Assembly: GCA_965222535.1 (NCBI GenBank)
Contig: OZ244957.1
Location: 124,001-188,000, forward strand
Source: G965222535 sp965222535
Lineage (GTDB): Bacteria > Pseudomonadota > Gammaproteobacteria > HK1
Length of the DNA stretch: 64,000 bases
Direction: 5' to 3'
A program made the position numbers and the translations under genes. Below the pieces are notes generated by a model. It was not told the origin of the DNA. It did not search any database and worked only from the letters and a program-made list of their open reading frames with translations. This document shows, piece by piece, positions 46,104 through 54,540 of the stretch; positions within the stretch are counted from its first letter, which is position 1; each line of letters opens with the position of its first letter.

Positions 46104-47111
46104 TTATGTCGTAATGCGTGGATCGAGCAGGCGTAATATCAGGTCAGTAATCAAATTGCCGACCACCACGACCATCGCTGAAAAGAACAAAATACCGAGG
46201 ATCGTCGGCGTGTCGCGTGCCAGGATCGACTGCAACGCCAACGCTCCAAGCCCCGGCCAACTGAACACTGTTTCAACCAACACGGCACCGGATATCACTG
46301 CGGAAAACTGCAAACCGGCTAAGGTGACCACCGGGCTGAGGGCGTTTTTCAACGCATGCTTCATGACCACCTGGCGCTCTGGCAACCCTTTGGCACGCGC
46401 CGTGCGGATGTAATCGGAGGCCAGCGCCTCCATCATGCTGGCACGGCACAGCCGGCTGTAAAGCGCCAGAAAAACCGATGCCAAAGCAACCACCGGCAAC
46501 ACCAGGTGATGACCAACGTCCAAACCGTATTGCAGCCATGAGCCACCTTCAACGCTGGCATCCACCATGCCCGCCACCGGAAATATCGGGATGTGCAACG
46601 AAAACAGGATCAACAGCATGATGCCAGTCCAGAACACCGGCGCCGAATAACCCAACAGCGCCAACAGGGTTACGCCATGGCTAAGCGCGCTGTTGGGGCG
46701 ATACGCCGCGATCACACCCAACAAAACACCCACAATTAAAGCCAGCAACTGCGCTGTGATAACCAATAGCAAAGTTGCCGGCAAGTGTTCTGCTATCAGT
46801 TCGGTGACGGGCGCGTTGTAGAAAAAACTATGACCTAGATCGCCGTGGGCGACTTTCCAGATGTAACTGCCAAGCTGCACTAGCAGCGGTCGGTCAAGGC
46901 CGTAATCGGCTCTGATACGGGCGATGATCTGCTCATCAGCCCCTCCCATATCACCGGCAATGGTATCGGCGATATCGCCCGGCGCGATATTGATCAGAAA
47001 AAAATTGAGCACCAGAACCGCCAGCAGTAAGCCGAGCGCGTAACCAAGGCGGATCAGCAACCCCCTGAGCCATTTGATAATTATCTGAAATGGGTTTTCT
47101 GAATATGGCAT
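46104..47111 (-). CDS. peptide ABC transporter permease (OppB/DppB family)
   Basis: This permease has 335 residues from the ATG at 47111 (MPYSENPF). The frame is open further upstream, but that part is a repeat-derived region and is not conserved. The family features FFLINIAPGDIADTIAG and the EAA segment TARAKGLPERQVVMKHALKNALSPVVT are present, with about six helices. B-C-D-F run in the usual order; the periplasmic binding protein that should begin the operon is not in the window. Confidence 0.88.
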   Translation of the reverse strand: MPYSENPFQIIIKWLRGLLIRLGYALGLLLAVLVLNFFLINIAPGDIADTIAGDMGGADEQIIARIRADYGLDRPLLVQLGSYIWKVAHGDLGHSFFYNAPVTELIAEHLPATLLLVITAQLLALIVGVLLGVIAAYRPNSALSHGVTLLALLGYSAPVFWTGIMLLILFSLHIPIFPVAGMVDASVEGGSWLQYGLDVGHHLVLPVVALASVFLALYSRLCRASMMEALASDYIRTARAKGLPERQVVMKHALKNALSPVVTLAGLQFSAVISGAVLVETVFSWPGLGALALQSILARDTPTILGILFFSAMVVVVGNLITDLILRLLDPRITT

Positions 47112-47183
47112 CGGCGTATGATGGCACAGTCTTTTGAGGTAGCCTTGCAGGGTTTGTCTATTACAGTCTTTTCTACAAAGCTC

Positions 47184-47235
47184 CCTCAAACAGCCAAGCT
47201 ACGCTTGGCTGTTTGAGGATTAAAAATATTAAAGC
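47184..47235. repeat. family B terminal hairpin upstream of the peptide operon
   Basis: CCTCAAACAGCCAAGC and GCTTGGCTGTTTGAGG form a perfect 16-bp stem with loop TAC (47184-47218), followed by ATTAAAAATATTAAA, the same tail as in the 48-kb array but with an unrelated stem sequence. Confidence 0.85.
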
Positions 47236-47325
47236 TCCAAGAGCGCTGCCCGCAACATTCCCAGCGCAGCATCCTCAGCGCAGCAAACTATGCAAAATGC
47301 ACGCCAAAAAAAAACCAGCACCGGC

Positions 47326-47991
47326 TTACAGCGTCTGTACCCCGCGCTCCCCGGCGATCAGCAGGATGTCGGCGCGCCGCAGGGCGAATATACCGCACTC
47401 GACGACCCCAGTGATTTGAGTGATAGCGGTTTCCAGCGCGATCGGATCGGCTACATCAAGACCGCTCACATCCAGAATATGGTTACCGCTGTCGGTGATA
47501 AAATCCTGACGCCACTTGGCATCCCCATCAAAGTCAAGCAAGCAGCGTCTCACCCATTCCCTAGCGATCGGAATGACCTCCACTGCGACCGGGAAACGGC
47601 CCAGCCGGTGCACCAGTTTCGACTCATCTGCAATACACACAAACGATGTTGCACAGGCGGCGATGATCTTCTCATACGTCAAAGCACCACCGCCGCCTTT
47701 GCTCAGGTAGTGCTCCCGCGTCGCCTCATCGGCTCCGTCAATATAGACCGCAACGGTTTGCGCCTGGTTCAGATCGTAAAGACGGATGCCCTGTGCACGC
47801 AGCCGTGCCGCCGTCTCTCCAGAGCTCGCCACAGCCCCATCAAAACGCTCTTTGACAGATGCCAGTAGTGGAATGAAATGATGGACGGTAGTACCGCTGC
47901 CAACACCGATAATACCTCCCTCCGGCAGGTATTCAAGCGCCGCCGCCGCTACCGCTTGCTTGGCCCGCTGCTGCTCCATTGCCGATCTCAA
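47326..47991 (-). CDS. rpiA: ribose-5-phosphate isomerase A
   Basis: RpiA interconverts ribose-5-phosphate and ribulose-5-phosphate in the pentose phosphate pathway. The 221 residues carry GVGSGTTVHHFI (phosphate-binding loop), DGADEA and KGGGGALTYEKI (active-site region), and a C-terminal VVECGIFALRRADILLIA, all typical of RpiA. Confidence 0.94.
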   Translation of the reverse strand: MRSAMEQQRAKQAVAAAALEYLPEGGIIGVGSGTTVHHFIPLLASVKERFDGAVASSGETAARLRAQGIRLYDLNQAQTVAVYIDGADEATREHYLSKGGGGALTYEKIIAACATSFVCIADESKLVHRLGRFPVAVEVIPIAREWVRRCLLDFDGDAKWRQDFITDSGNHILDVSGLDVADPIALETAITQITGVVECGIFALRRADILLIAGERGVQTL

Positions 47992-48019
47992 TTTGTTGTG
48001 CCTGTGAAAACTCCCTTAA

Positions 48020-48835
48020 GGGTGCCTCGAAAAACCTTGAATGGGATGGGGGTTTGGGGGAAGGGAGTATAACCAATCCTTACTACAGCCAGAAGCATTT
48101 AAAGAAGCCATCCCAGAGCCCTGCCCTCCACCATCCCAGAGCCCTGCCCGAAACCCTCGGCCCTGCACGGCGTCGCGGCAAAAGCGCAGGCGGTACTGGG
48201 GTTAGGGGCTTGGGGGAAGGGAGTACCGCGTTTAGGGGTGCTAAACACGCCCTAACCCTTCCCCCAATACAAACGGCTTTACCCTCCTTATTCTCCTGAG
48301 ATGCTAGGCAACGCCTAGCATCTCAGGATTAAAAATATTAAAAGATCCCAGAGCCTTGCCCTCCACCATCCCAGAGTCCCTGCCCGAAGCCCTCGGCCCT
48401 GCACGGCGCTAAGCCGAAAGCGCAGGCGGTACTGGGGTTAGGGGCTTGGGGGAAGGGAGTACCGCGTTTAGGGGTGCTAGGAGGGCCCTAACCCTTCCCC
48501 CAATACAAACGTCTTTACCCTCCTTATTCTCCTGAGATGCTAGGCAACGCCTAGTATCTCAGGATTAAAAATATTAAAAGATCCCAGAGCCTTGCCCTCC
48601 ACTATGCCAGAGCCTTCACCCTTCCTCGGCCCTGCACGGCGCTAAGCCGAAAGCGCAGGCGGTACTGGGGTTAGGGGCTTGGGGGAAGGGAGTACCGCGT
48701 TTAGGGGTGCTAGGAGGGCCCTAACCCTTCCCCCAATACAAACGTCTTTACCCTCCTTATTCTCCTGAGATGCTAGGCAACGCCTAGCATCTCAGGATTA
48801 AAAATATTAAAAGATCCCAAAGACACCGCCCGAAA
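48020..48835 (+). repeat. family B tandem array (three units of about 235 bp)
   Basis: A family A-like head (48020-48060) is followed by three near-identical units. The landmark CCCTAACCCTTCCCCCAATA starts at 48250, 48486 and 48719 (periods 236 and 233). Each unit has the hairpin CCTGAGATGCTAGGC/GCCTAGCATCTCAGG (48295-48327, 48531-48563 with one mismatch, 48764-48796), the tail ATTAAAAATATTAAAAGATCC, CCAGAGCC units, and CGGCCCTGCACGGCG...GGGGTTAGGGGC. No open frame of interest; not a CRISPR array. Confidence 0.93.
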
Positions 48836-48844
48836 CCCTCGGCC

Positions 48845-49166
48845 GTTTCATGGCATAGCGGGTAGATGGATTTTCCATGTAGTACTGGAAAGGGCCACTG
48901 ACATTTCCAGAGATGTACACGGCCTGCACTTCGAGAGCGCCAAAGTTGGCAACGCGTCCGTATTCGTCAAGAGTTACCAGAACTATATCGATATTGCCGG
49001 CTGACTTCCCGTAGGCATCATTGAGTCGAACTTCTGTCAAAGAAGCATAGTTCGTGCCGTCAGAGAAGAAAACAGCCGCTGCACGGCGACCAACAGTGCC
49101 CCCTGCCGGAACGCGCCGCCTAACCTTAAAGCAGCGTGCGTTAGCGTGTCCACTACCAACACCCCT
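48845..49166 (-). pseudogene. fragment of a NotI-type restriction endonuclease
   Basis: A frame open from 49166 reads CFKVRRRVPAGG, AAVFFSDGTNYASLTEVRLND, AYGKSAGNIDIVLVTLDEYGR and NFGALEVQAVYISGNVSGPF. From memory this matches the conserved core of the NotI restriction endonuclease family (AGNIDxVLV and GALEVQAVYISGN). The N-terminal region is missing after a TAG at 49167-49169, and the C-terminal side runs into the repeat array at about 48845. It is clearly a remnant; no methyltransferase partner is adjacent. Confidence 0.65.
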
Positions 49167-49254
49167 CTATCGTATTGACGCAGAGACCACAAAAAACTTA
49201 CCATATCTCACATTCTATCCTACTTCGCCCTAAACCAAACCACAGGAGCTTGCC

Positions 49255-49719
49255 ATGCGCTATATCACCTTTTGCCTCCTTGTCAGCGCCACGCTGATGC
49301 AGGCTGTCGTCGCTGCCCCCACCCGCCCCTATGTGTCCCATGCAGCCGCCCTTAACGGGATCGGTGCCTGTGTTGCCATGGCGCAACAAAACGGTTGGGC
49401 GATGTCCATCGTGGTGATTGACCGCGGCGAAGATGTGGTCGCCTCGGCGCGCATGGACGGGGCGTTGCCGGCTTCTTACAAAGGCGCTACGCTGAAAGCG
49501 CAGACGGCGCTGTCTTGGGGCATGCCCACCGGTGAAGTCAATAATGTACTTGACAAGTTCCCGGTGTATAAACAGTTCCCCGGTATCATGGGTATCGGCG
49601 GTGGCGCACCGGTTGTCTCTGGCGACACCCTTATCGGCAGTGTCGGTGTTGCCGGTCATGCCATGCCAAACGATGTCAAATGCGCCCAAGCCGCTGTGGA
49701 TGCAATGCAAATGCATTAA
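49255..49719 (+). CDS. secreted GlcG/HbpS-family protein
   Basis: This 154-residue protein has an N-terminal signal peptide (MRYITFCLLVSATLMQAVVA, cleavage near AAP). A GlcG/HbpS domain follows: NGWAMSIVVIDRGEDVVASARMDGA, SYKGATLKAQTAL, GIMGIGGGAPVV and LIGSVGVAGH. Members bind haem or have unknown roles; a function cannot be fixed here. GGAG lies before the ATG. It is preceded by the NotI remnant on the other strand. Confidence 0.8.
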   Translation: MRYITFCLLVSATLMQAVVAAPTRPYVSHAAALNGIGACVAMAQQNGWAMSIVVIDRGEDVVASARMDGALPASYKGATLKAQTALSWGMPTGEVNNVLDKFPVYKQFPGIMGIGGGAPVVSGDTLIGSVGVAGHAMPNDVKCAQAAVDAMQMH

Positions 49720-49728
49720 AAACTTATT

Positions 49729-49985
49729 TTTAATCCGCAACTGCGCAAGCTACGCTTGGCAGTTGCGGAGAGATTTGCAGAAAAGACGTTTGTATTGGGG
49801 GAAGGGTTAGGGCGTGTTTAGCACCCCTAAACGCGGTACTCCCTTCCCCCAAGCCCCCTAACCCCAGTACCGCCTGCGCTTTCGCCTCGACGCCGTGCAG
49901 GGCCGAGGGCTTCGGGCAGGGACTCTGGGATGGTGGAGGGCAAGGCTCTGGGATAGCTTCGGGCGAGGTACGGCGCGTCGCAGGT
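49729..49985 (-). repeat. family B repeat, reversed single unit
   Basis: The hairpin CCGCAACTGCGCAAGC...GCTTGGCAGTTGCGG (49735-49768) is followed by AAGACGTTTGTATTGGGGGAAGGGTTAGGG, CACCCCTAAACGCGGTACTCC, CCGCCTGCGCTTTCG and GCCGTGCAGGGCCGAGGGC. The core equals that of the 48-kb array; the hairpin stem is different. Confidence 0.9.
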
Positions 49986-50013
49986 GGCTCCTAATTAAAA
50001 ACGATACCGCTCT

Positions 50014-50568
50014 ATGCAGACTAAGCCAGCGATGCCTTCTAAGGTGAATCCTTATGGTGCTATGGGGAAACTATTCCACTGGGTCAACGCGATTTTGATA
50101 ATCGCGTTGCTTGTGCTGGGCTGGTATATGGTGCGTCTGAGTTACTATGATCCCGGATACAATGTAAGCCTCGCCTGGCACAAAGCCTTGGGCATGCTGG
50201 TGTTAGGCGTGGTTACAGGCAAAACCGTCTGGCTGCTGGTGTCGCGACCAACGGTTGATCGATCTTCGCTGCGACGCTTTGAGCAGGTCGCGGCGAAATG
50301 GACTCATCGCTTGTTGTATTCGATGATGGTGCTGATTCCATTGAGCGGTTACTTGGTCTCAACCTCAGCCGGCAGAGGGATCGATGTTTGGGGCATGTTC
50401 ACCGTTCCAGCGTTGCTGGCGATCACAGAGCCTTGGTTGGCTTACGCCATTGCGATTCACTATTACTGCTCTTATGCGGCCGCGATCATGATCGCGCTCC
50501 ACGCCGCCGCCGCGCTGAAACACCATTTTGTCGATCGCGACGACACTTTAAAGCGTATGCTGTGGTGA
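50014..50568 (+). CDS. cytochrome b561 family protein
   Basis: This four-helix inner-membrane dihaem cytochrome transfers electrons from quinol, often to YceI-linked or superoxide-related partners. The 184 residues include haem-ligand His candidates in GKLFHWVNAIL, LAWHKALGMLV, KWTHRLLYSMM and AIHYYCSYAAAIMIALHAAAALKHHF. It ends two bases from the convergent yceI; in many bacteria these two genes are instead in tandem. Confidence 0.88.
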   Translation: MQTKPAMPSKVNPYGAMGKLFHWVNAILIIALLVLGWYMVRLSYYDPGYNVSLAWHKALGMLVLGVVTGKTVWLLVSRPTVDRSSLRRFEQVAAKWTHRLLYSMMVLIPLSGYLVSTSAGRGIDVWGMFTVPALLAITEPWLAYAIAIHYYCSYAAAIMIALHAAAALKHHFVDRDDTLKRMLW

Positions 50569-50570
50569 TC

Positions 50571-51137
50571 TTATTGACGCGTTCCTTCAATGTTGAGTTC
50601 AAATTCCATCGTTTCAGAAGCAGGCCCTAAGAAGTAATCTATCCCAAAATCAGCGCGTTTCAACTCCGTCGTCGCAATAAACCCGGCGCGATAACCGCCC
50701 CAAGGATCCTTGCCTTCTCCGATCTTCTGAACCTTCAAGGTTATCGTTTTGGTTACCCCGTGGAGTGTCAGCTCACCCGAAAGCTCACCGCTGGCGGCAG
50801 CATAGTGGGTGCTTTCAAATCGGGCGACGGGGTATTTTTTGACATCGAGAAAATCCTTGCTGCGTAGGTGCTTGTCTCTTTCGGCGTAGTTAGTGTCAAC
50901 GCTCGCGGGATCGATCTCAACGCGAATATAATGTTCCCCAGAACCGTAGCGAAACGCCCCATCAAAACTATTGAAACGTCCATAAAGCCAACTGTAACCA
51001 AGGTGTTTTATGCGAAATTGGATAAACGAGTGGACTGTATCAATCGCGTAATCAGCCGCGGATAGCGGCGCTGTCGTGCTTAACAAAGCCAACCCGGCAA
51101 CGAGCGCCAACACCAACCGACAGAAGTATGTTTTCAT
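50571..51137 (-). CDS. yceI: YceI family periplasmic protein
   Basis: YceI proteins are lipocalin-like and bind polyisoprenoids such as quinones. From ATG at 51137, preceded by TAGGAGAAATTTC, the product is 188 residues with a signal peptide (MKTYFCRLVLALVAGLALLS...APLSA). The mature part begins ADYAIDTVHSFIQFRIKHLGYSWLYGRF and includes GELTLHGVTKTITLKV and FGIDYFLGPASETMEFELNIEG, the family core. The frame extends upstream but the strong ribosome binding site decides the start. Confidence 0.92.
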   Translation of the reverse strand: MKTYFCRLVLALVAGLALLSTTAPLSAADYAIDTVHSFIQFRIKHLGYSWLYGRFNSFDGAFRYGSGEHYIRVEIDPASVDTNYAERDKHLRSKDFLDVKKYPVARFESTHYAAASGELSGELTLHGVTKTITLKVQKIGEGKDPWGGYRAGFIATTELKRADFGIDYFLGPASETMEFELNIEGTRQ

Positions 51138-51263
51138 GAAATTTCTCCTAGAAAGTGTCACAAAATGCCTCAACCGAGGCGTAGTTTGAAAAAACGCCGT
51201 CAACTCAATGCAAAACCTCTGGATCGAACAAACCTTGAGCAAATCTACAACCAATAGGCTTCA

Positions 51264-51385
51264 GTGAACCTCGAAAATGGCAACGGGATGGGGGTTTGGG
51301 GGAAGGGACATGCTCACCTGTAACGTAAGCCCTCATTCGGTTATGGACTATAACCCTTTTCCCAATAGACAAGCCCCCTAGGGAG
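51264..51385 (+). repeat. family A repeat without terminal hairpin
   Basis: GTGAACCTCGAAAATGGCAA, a G-rich block, CACCTGTAACGTAAGC, TATAACCC and TTTTCCCAATAGACAAGCCCC are present. It lies in the 339-base gap between the yceI start and the end of the ThDP enzyme gene; nothing else is recognised there. Confidence 0.88.
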
Positions 51386-51476
51386 AATCCGTTCACCTCA
51401 ATCAGCGCCCGCTCCCAGTCGCCAAGTGACGCAGGCGGACGCCCCAGCCTGCCAGAGGAGGGGCACTGCTGAACCA

Positions 51477-53111
51477 TCAACTCAACCACGGCGCTTGCTC
51501 ATGGACGACGATCACGGTTGGGCGATCCTTGCTCCACCCAGCGACGATAGCATCCACCGTATGCGCCAGACTTTGCGCTTCGATCGCATCGCAACCCAGC
51601 GCGTGAGCGAGTTGCAAGAAATCTGGGTTGCGTCCCTCAACACCGACTAGAGGAATCGAACGCAGGCGCATATCCTCTTGGATTTGTTTCAATCCACCGT
51701 TTTCCCAAATCACGACCGGTAGCGCCAAGCGCAACTCAGCAGCAACGATCAGTTCCTGCACGGTGAACATAAACCCGCCATCCCCAGCGAGGCACAGCAG
51801 TGGACGATCGGGATCCGCGAGCTTGGCGCCAATCGCATTCGGCAATCCGCAGCCGAGGGTGCAAAACCCCGCCGGGTAACTCCAGCAGCGCGGCTGTTGC
51901 AGGCGAATGCCAAAGCAGCCGGTATATACCAACTGGCAAATATCGCCAGCATAAAAGGTATCCGCTGGCAGCCCCGCCTCAAATGCCTGCAACAGCTTCA
52001 GGTGGCGCTTCTCCGAGGCTGTCAGGTTGGCATGGATGCGTTGGCGCAACGCCGCTAACTCGCTCGCAAGAGCTTGCCGATCCTGCGCTGCCGCATAACC
52101 GCCAACGGCCAATAGCTGTTCCACCGCCGCTTTGGCATCGGCACCGATCGCCACCGTGGCCGGGTACTGCTGGTTCAGCTTGCAACTGTCGATATCGATA
52201 CGAATGATGCGACCGCGCAAGGGCAGGCGCTCAACGGAACTGTCGGTTTCGGCGATCTCGGTACCCACCGCCAGAATTACGTCAGCCGTTTCAAGGTAAG
52301 CTTGGACTTCGGGCCTTACTGTGGCGGCGGAAAGGCAAAGCGGATGATCGTCGGGGATGATCCCTTTGCCGGCGGCGCTGCTAACGATCGCTGCCCCCAA
52401 CTGTTCAACCAACTGGCGCAGCGGTACCGCGGCACCGATCGCACCACCACCCAGCAGCAATACGGGACGCTTTGCCGCCTGCAACAATGCCGCTGCCGCC
52501 TGTACCGCTTGCAGATCCGGTAACGGACGCGCCGGCATGACCGCTGGCTGCCAATCCTCGGTCACCGGCAACGCCAGTACATCGGTTGGGATCGACAAAT
52601 GCACTGGGCGCGGACGCCGGCTATGGAAAATAGTGAACGCCTGCGCCAGCAACTCTGGTACGTCTTCCGGGCGATGGGCGCGCGCTGACAACGCCGTTAG
52701 CGGCGCGGTCACCGCCAATTGGTCGGGGATTTCATGCAACGCGCCCCAACCCTTGGCATGGGTGTGCGAGGCGGTCTCGGAAGAGAGCAGCAGCACCGGG
52801 ATCGAATCGGCGAATGATTGACCGATGGCGGTCAACGCATTGGTGACGCCGGGGCCGGAAATTACCAGTGCCACGCCGGGACGCCCGCTGATGCGCGCAT
52901 AGCCATCAGCCATAAACCCAGCGCCCTGCTCGTTGCGCGACTGAATATGACGGATCGGGCCACTGCGCAACTCGTGGCAAAAATCAAGCGTATGCACCCC
53001 GGGGATGCCGAACACGGTATCGACGCCATACTTCGCCAGCAAGCGCATCGTCGCCGCGCCGCAACTGATAGGGCGATCAGCCACCAGCGGATAGATCGGT
53101 TGCTTGTCCAT
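51477..53111 (-). CDS. thiamine-diphosphate-dependent decarboxylase/synthase (acetolactate synthase-like, possibly AruI type)
   Basis: This 544-residue three-domain ThDP enzyme has an N-terminal PYR domain with VFGIPGVHTLDFCHEL, the activating Glu in RNEQGAGFMADGYARISG, and a GPGVTNALTAIGQSFADS motif. A central domain follows, then a C-terminal PP domain with GDGGFMFTVQELIVAAELRLALPVVIWENGG (ThDP/metal site). IPGVHT-type proteins are often annotated as 5-guanidino-2-oxopentanoate decarboxylase (AruI); no arginine catabolic genes are adjacent, so the substrate is open. It is not ilvB/ilvI by context. Confidence 0.75.
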   Translation of the reverse strand: MDKQPIYPLVADRPISCGAATMRLLAKYGVDTVFGIPGVHTLDFCHELRSGPIRHIQSRNEQGAGFMADGYARISGRPGVALVISGPGVTNALTAIGQSFADSIPVLLLSSETASHTHAKGWGALHEIPDQLAVTAPLTALSARAHRPEDVPELLAQAFTIFHSRRPRPVHLSIPTDVLALPVTEDWQPAVMPARPLPDLQAVQAAAALLQAAKRPVLLLGGGAIGAAVPLRQLVEQLGAAIVSSAAGKGIIPDDHPLCLSAATVRPEVQAYLETADVILAVGTEIAETDSSVERLPLRGRIIRIDIDSCKLNQQYPATVAIGADAKAAVEQLLAVGGYAAAQDRQALASELAALRQRIHANLTASEKRHLKLLQAFEAGLPADTFYAGDICQLVYTGCFGIRLQQPRCWSYPAGFCTLGCGLPNAIGAKLADPDRPLLCLAGDGGFMFTVQELIVAAELRLALPVVIWENGGLKQIQEDMRLRSIPLVGVEGRNPDFLQLAHALGCDAIEAQSLAHTVDAIVAGWSKDRPTVIVVHEQAPWLS

Positions 53112-53351
53112 TTCCTGTCACAGAATGTCGAGAAATCATAAGGGCTTGTCCCTAATACGAAATAAACCTAGACCAGAGGCCAGAGGCCGGAATCGCTCAC
53201 CATCAGAGAATGAAAACGGGCATCTTCAGGTTTATATACTGGATTCAAAAATACGCCATCGCTCTGCCGCCGATCAACCGCCGACTCCATCTGGCAAGCG
53301 CCCGGTAGCCATTACTACAAGCGCACAACGCCAAGTAACAGCATACTACAA

Positions 53352-53465
53352 GGTCTCTCGGAAAACCAGCTTCGCTAGCTTTCCGAGAGACCCTGCGGGT
53401 ACTTGTATATTAGAGGAAAGGGTTGCTGTGAGTAATGCCGTAAGCCATTGGCTGCGAAGCATTGG
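53352..53465 (-). repeat. family A repeat, reversed, with hairpin
   Basis: The hairpin GGTCTCTCGGAA...TTCCGAGAGACC (53352-53392) encloses CCAGCTTCGCTAGC; reversed core remnants follow (TTGTATATTAGAGGAAAGGG, GCCGTAAGCCATTGG). It lies in the 647-base gap between the ThDP enzyme start and hisB. The first part of that gap (53112-53350) shows no gene. Confidence 0.82.
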
Positions 53466-53505
53466 TCTTTGAACGTGCGTTTTTGCCTTGGTCATGCGAG
53501 CTGCC

Positions 53506-53514
53506 TGCTATAAT
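53506..53514 (+). promoter_or_regulatory. extended -10 promoter candidate for hisB
   Basis: TGCTATAAT, a perfect extended -10 box, starts at 53506, with weak -35 candidates (CTTGGT at 53487-53492, spacing 16). It would give a leader of about 240 bases before hisB. The leader contains a CCCC...CAAG/CTTG...GGGG hairpin around 53700-53728 just upstream of the gene. Boxes are seen; use is inferred. Confidence 0.45.
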
Positions 53515-53758
53515 ATGAAGCGCTCAGGGCGCTTGCGGCGGGCGGGGATTTGCAACTGCTGACACCAAAAATTTGATCAACCCCATAAACCAAAGCACTT
53601 ACCTCAAGCAGCCACTTCATTAGGCCTTCAAAAACCATCGGCGGACCATTAGCTTAGACTGCTTTCCTGACCTTCGCCTCCTGACCCTAGAGCCCAACCC
53701 CCACCAAGACCCATCTGCTTGGGGGGAACTCGTAACTGCTATTGTTTGAGGTTTTCTC

Positions 53759-54346
53759 ATGCGTCAAGTTACGCAAAGTCGTGAAACCAAGGAAACCCAG
53801 ATCCGTCTGGAATTGAACTTAGACGGCAACGGTGAAGCCGATTTGCAAACCGGTGTGCCGTTTCTTGAGCATATGCTGGAGCAGGTTGCACGCCACGGGA
53901 TGCTCGATTTGAAAATTATAGCGAGTGGCGATTTGGCAGTCGATTCCCACCATACGGTAGAGGATATTGGCATCGTGTTGGGTAGTGCACTTGCGCAAGC
54001 GTTGGGCGACAAGCGCGGCTTGGTGCGCTACGGTGATGCGCATGTGCCGTTGGATGAAGCGTTATCGCGGGTGGTGCTCGATTGCTCCGGTCGCCCTGGG
54101 TTATTTTATCGTGTGACCTACCCGCGCTCGCATATCGGCACTTTCGATGTTGACCTGATCCGCGAGTTCTTTCAGGGTTTTGTCAATCATGCGCATGTGA
54201 CGCTGCATATTGACAACTTGCAGGGGACGAACGCGCATCATATCGCCGAGACCGTGTTCAAAGCCTTTGGTCGCGGGTTGCGCATGGCGGTTGCGTGCGA
54301 TGCGCGCTGTCAAGCCGCGATCCCGTCAACCAAAGGGGTGCTTTGA
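53759..54346 (+). CDS. hisB: imidazoleglycerol-phosphate dehydratase
   Basis: HisB carries out the sixth step of histidine synthesis. The 195 residues form the monofunctional dehydratase without the N-terminal phosphatase domain found in enterobacteria. The duplicated Mn-binding motifs are visible: HMLEQVARHGMLDLKI, DSHHTVEDIGIVLG, GDAHVPLDEALSRVVLD and NAHHIAETVFKAFGRGLRMAV. No other his genes flank it, so the histidine genes are scattered or the usual neighbours hisH-hisA have been separated. Confidence 0.95.
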   Translation: MRQVTQSRETKETQIRLELNLDGNGEADLQTGVPFLEHMLEQVARHGMLDLKIIASGDLAVDSHHTVEDIGIVLGSALAQALGDKRGLVRYGDAHVPLDEALSRVVLDCSGRPGLFYRVTYPRSHIGTFDVDLIREFFQGFVNHAHVTLHIDNLQGTNAHHIAETVFKAFGRGLRMAVACDARCQAAIPSTKGVL

Positions 54347-54390
54347 ACTTCGCACACGATACGCGATGTACGATGCGGGTGTTCCAAAAA

Positions 54391-54492
54391 GAATCTCGAA
54401 AAATGGCAACCGGTTGGGGGTTGGGGGGAAGGGATATGCTTACCTGTAACGTAAGAAATTGATTATAACCCTTCTCCCAATAGACAAACCCC
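54391..54492 (+). repeat. family A repeat without terminal hairpin
   Basis: GAATCTCGAAAAATGGCAAC, a G-rich block, TTACCTGTAACGTAAGAAATTGATTATAACCC and TTCTCCCAATAGACAAACCCC fill most of the hisB-oxidoreductase gap. Confidence 0.88.
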
Positions 54493-54540
54493 AGAATTAC
54501 AGCGTGTTCCAAAACAACCGGCAAGCACAAGGACTGAATC

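Noticed and set aside
48100..48835. CRISPR array
   Set aside because: There are three repeats of about 235 bp with no short direct repeats or unique spacers, and the hairpin sequence is part of a longer tandem unit. No cas genes are near.
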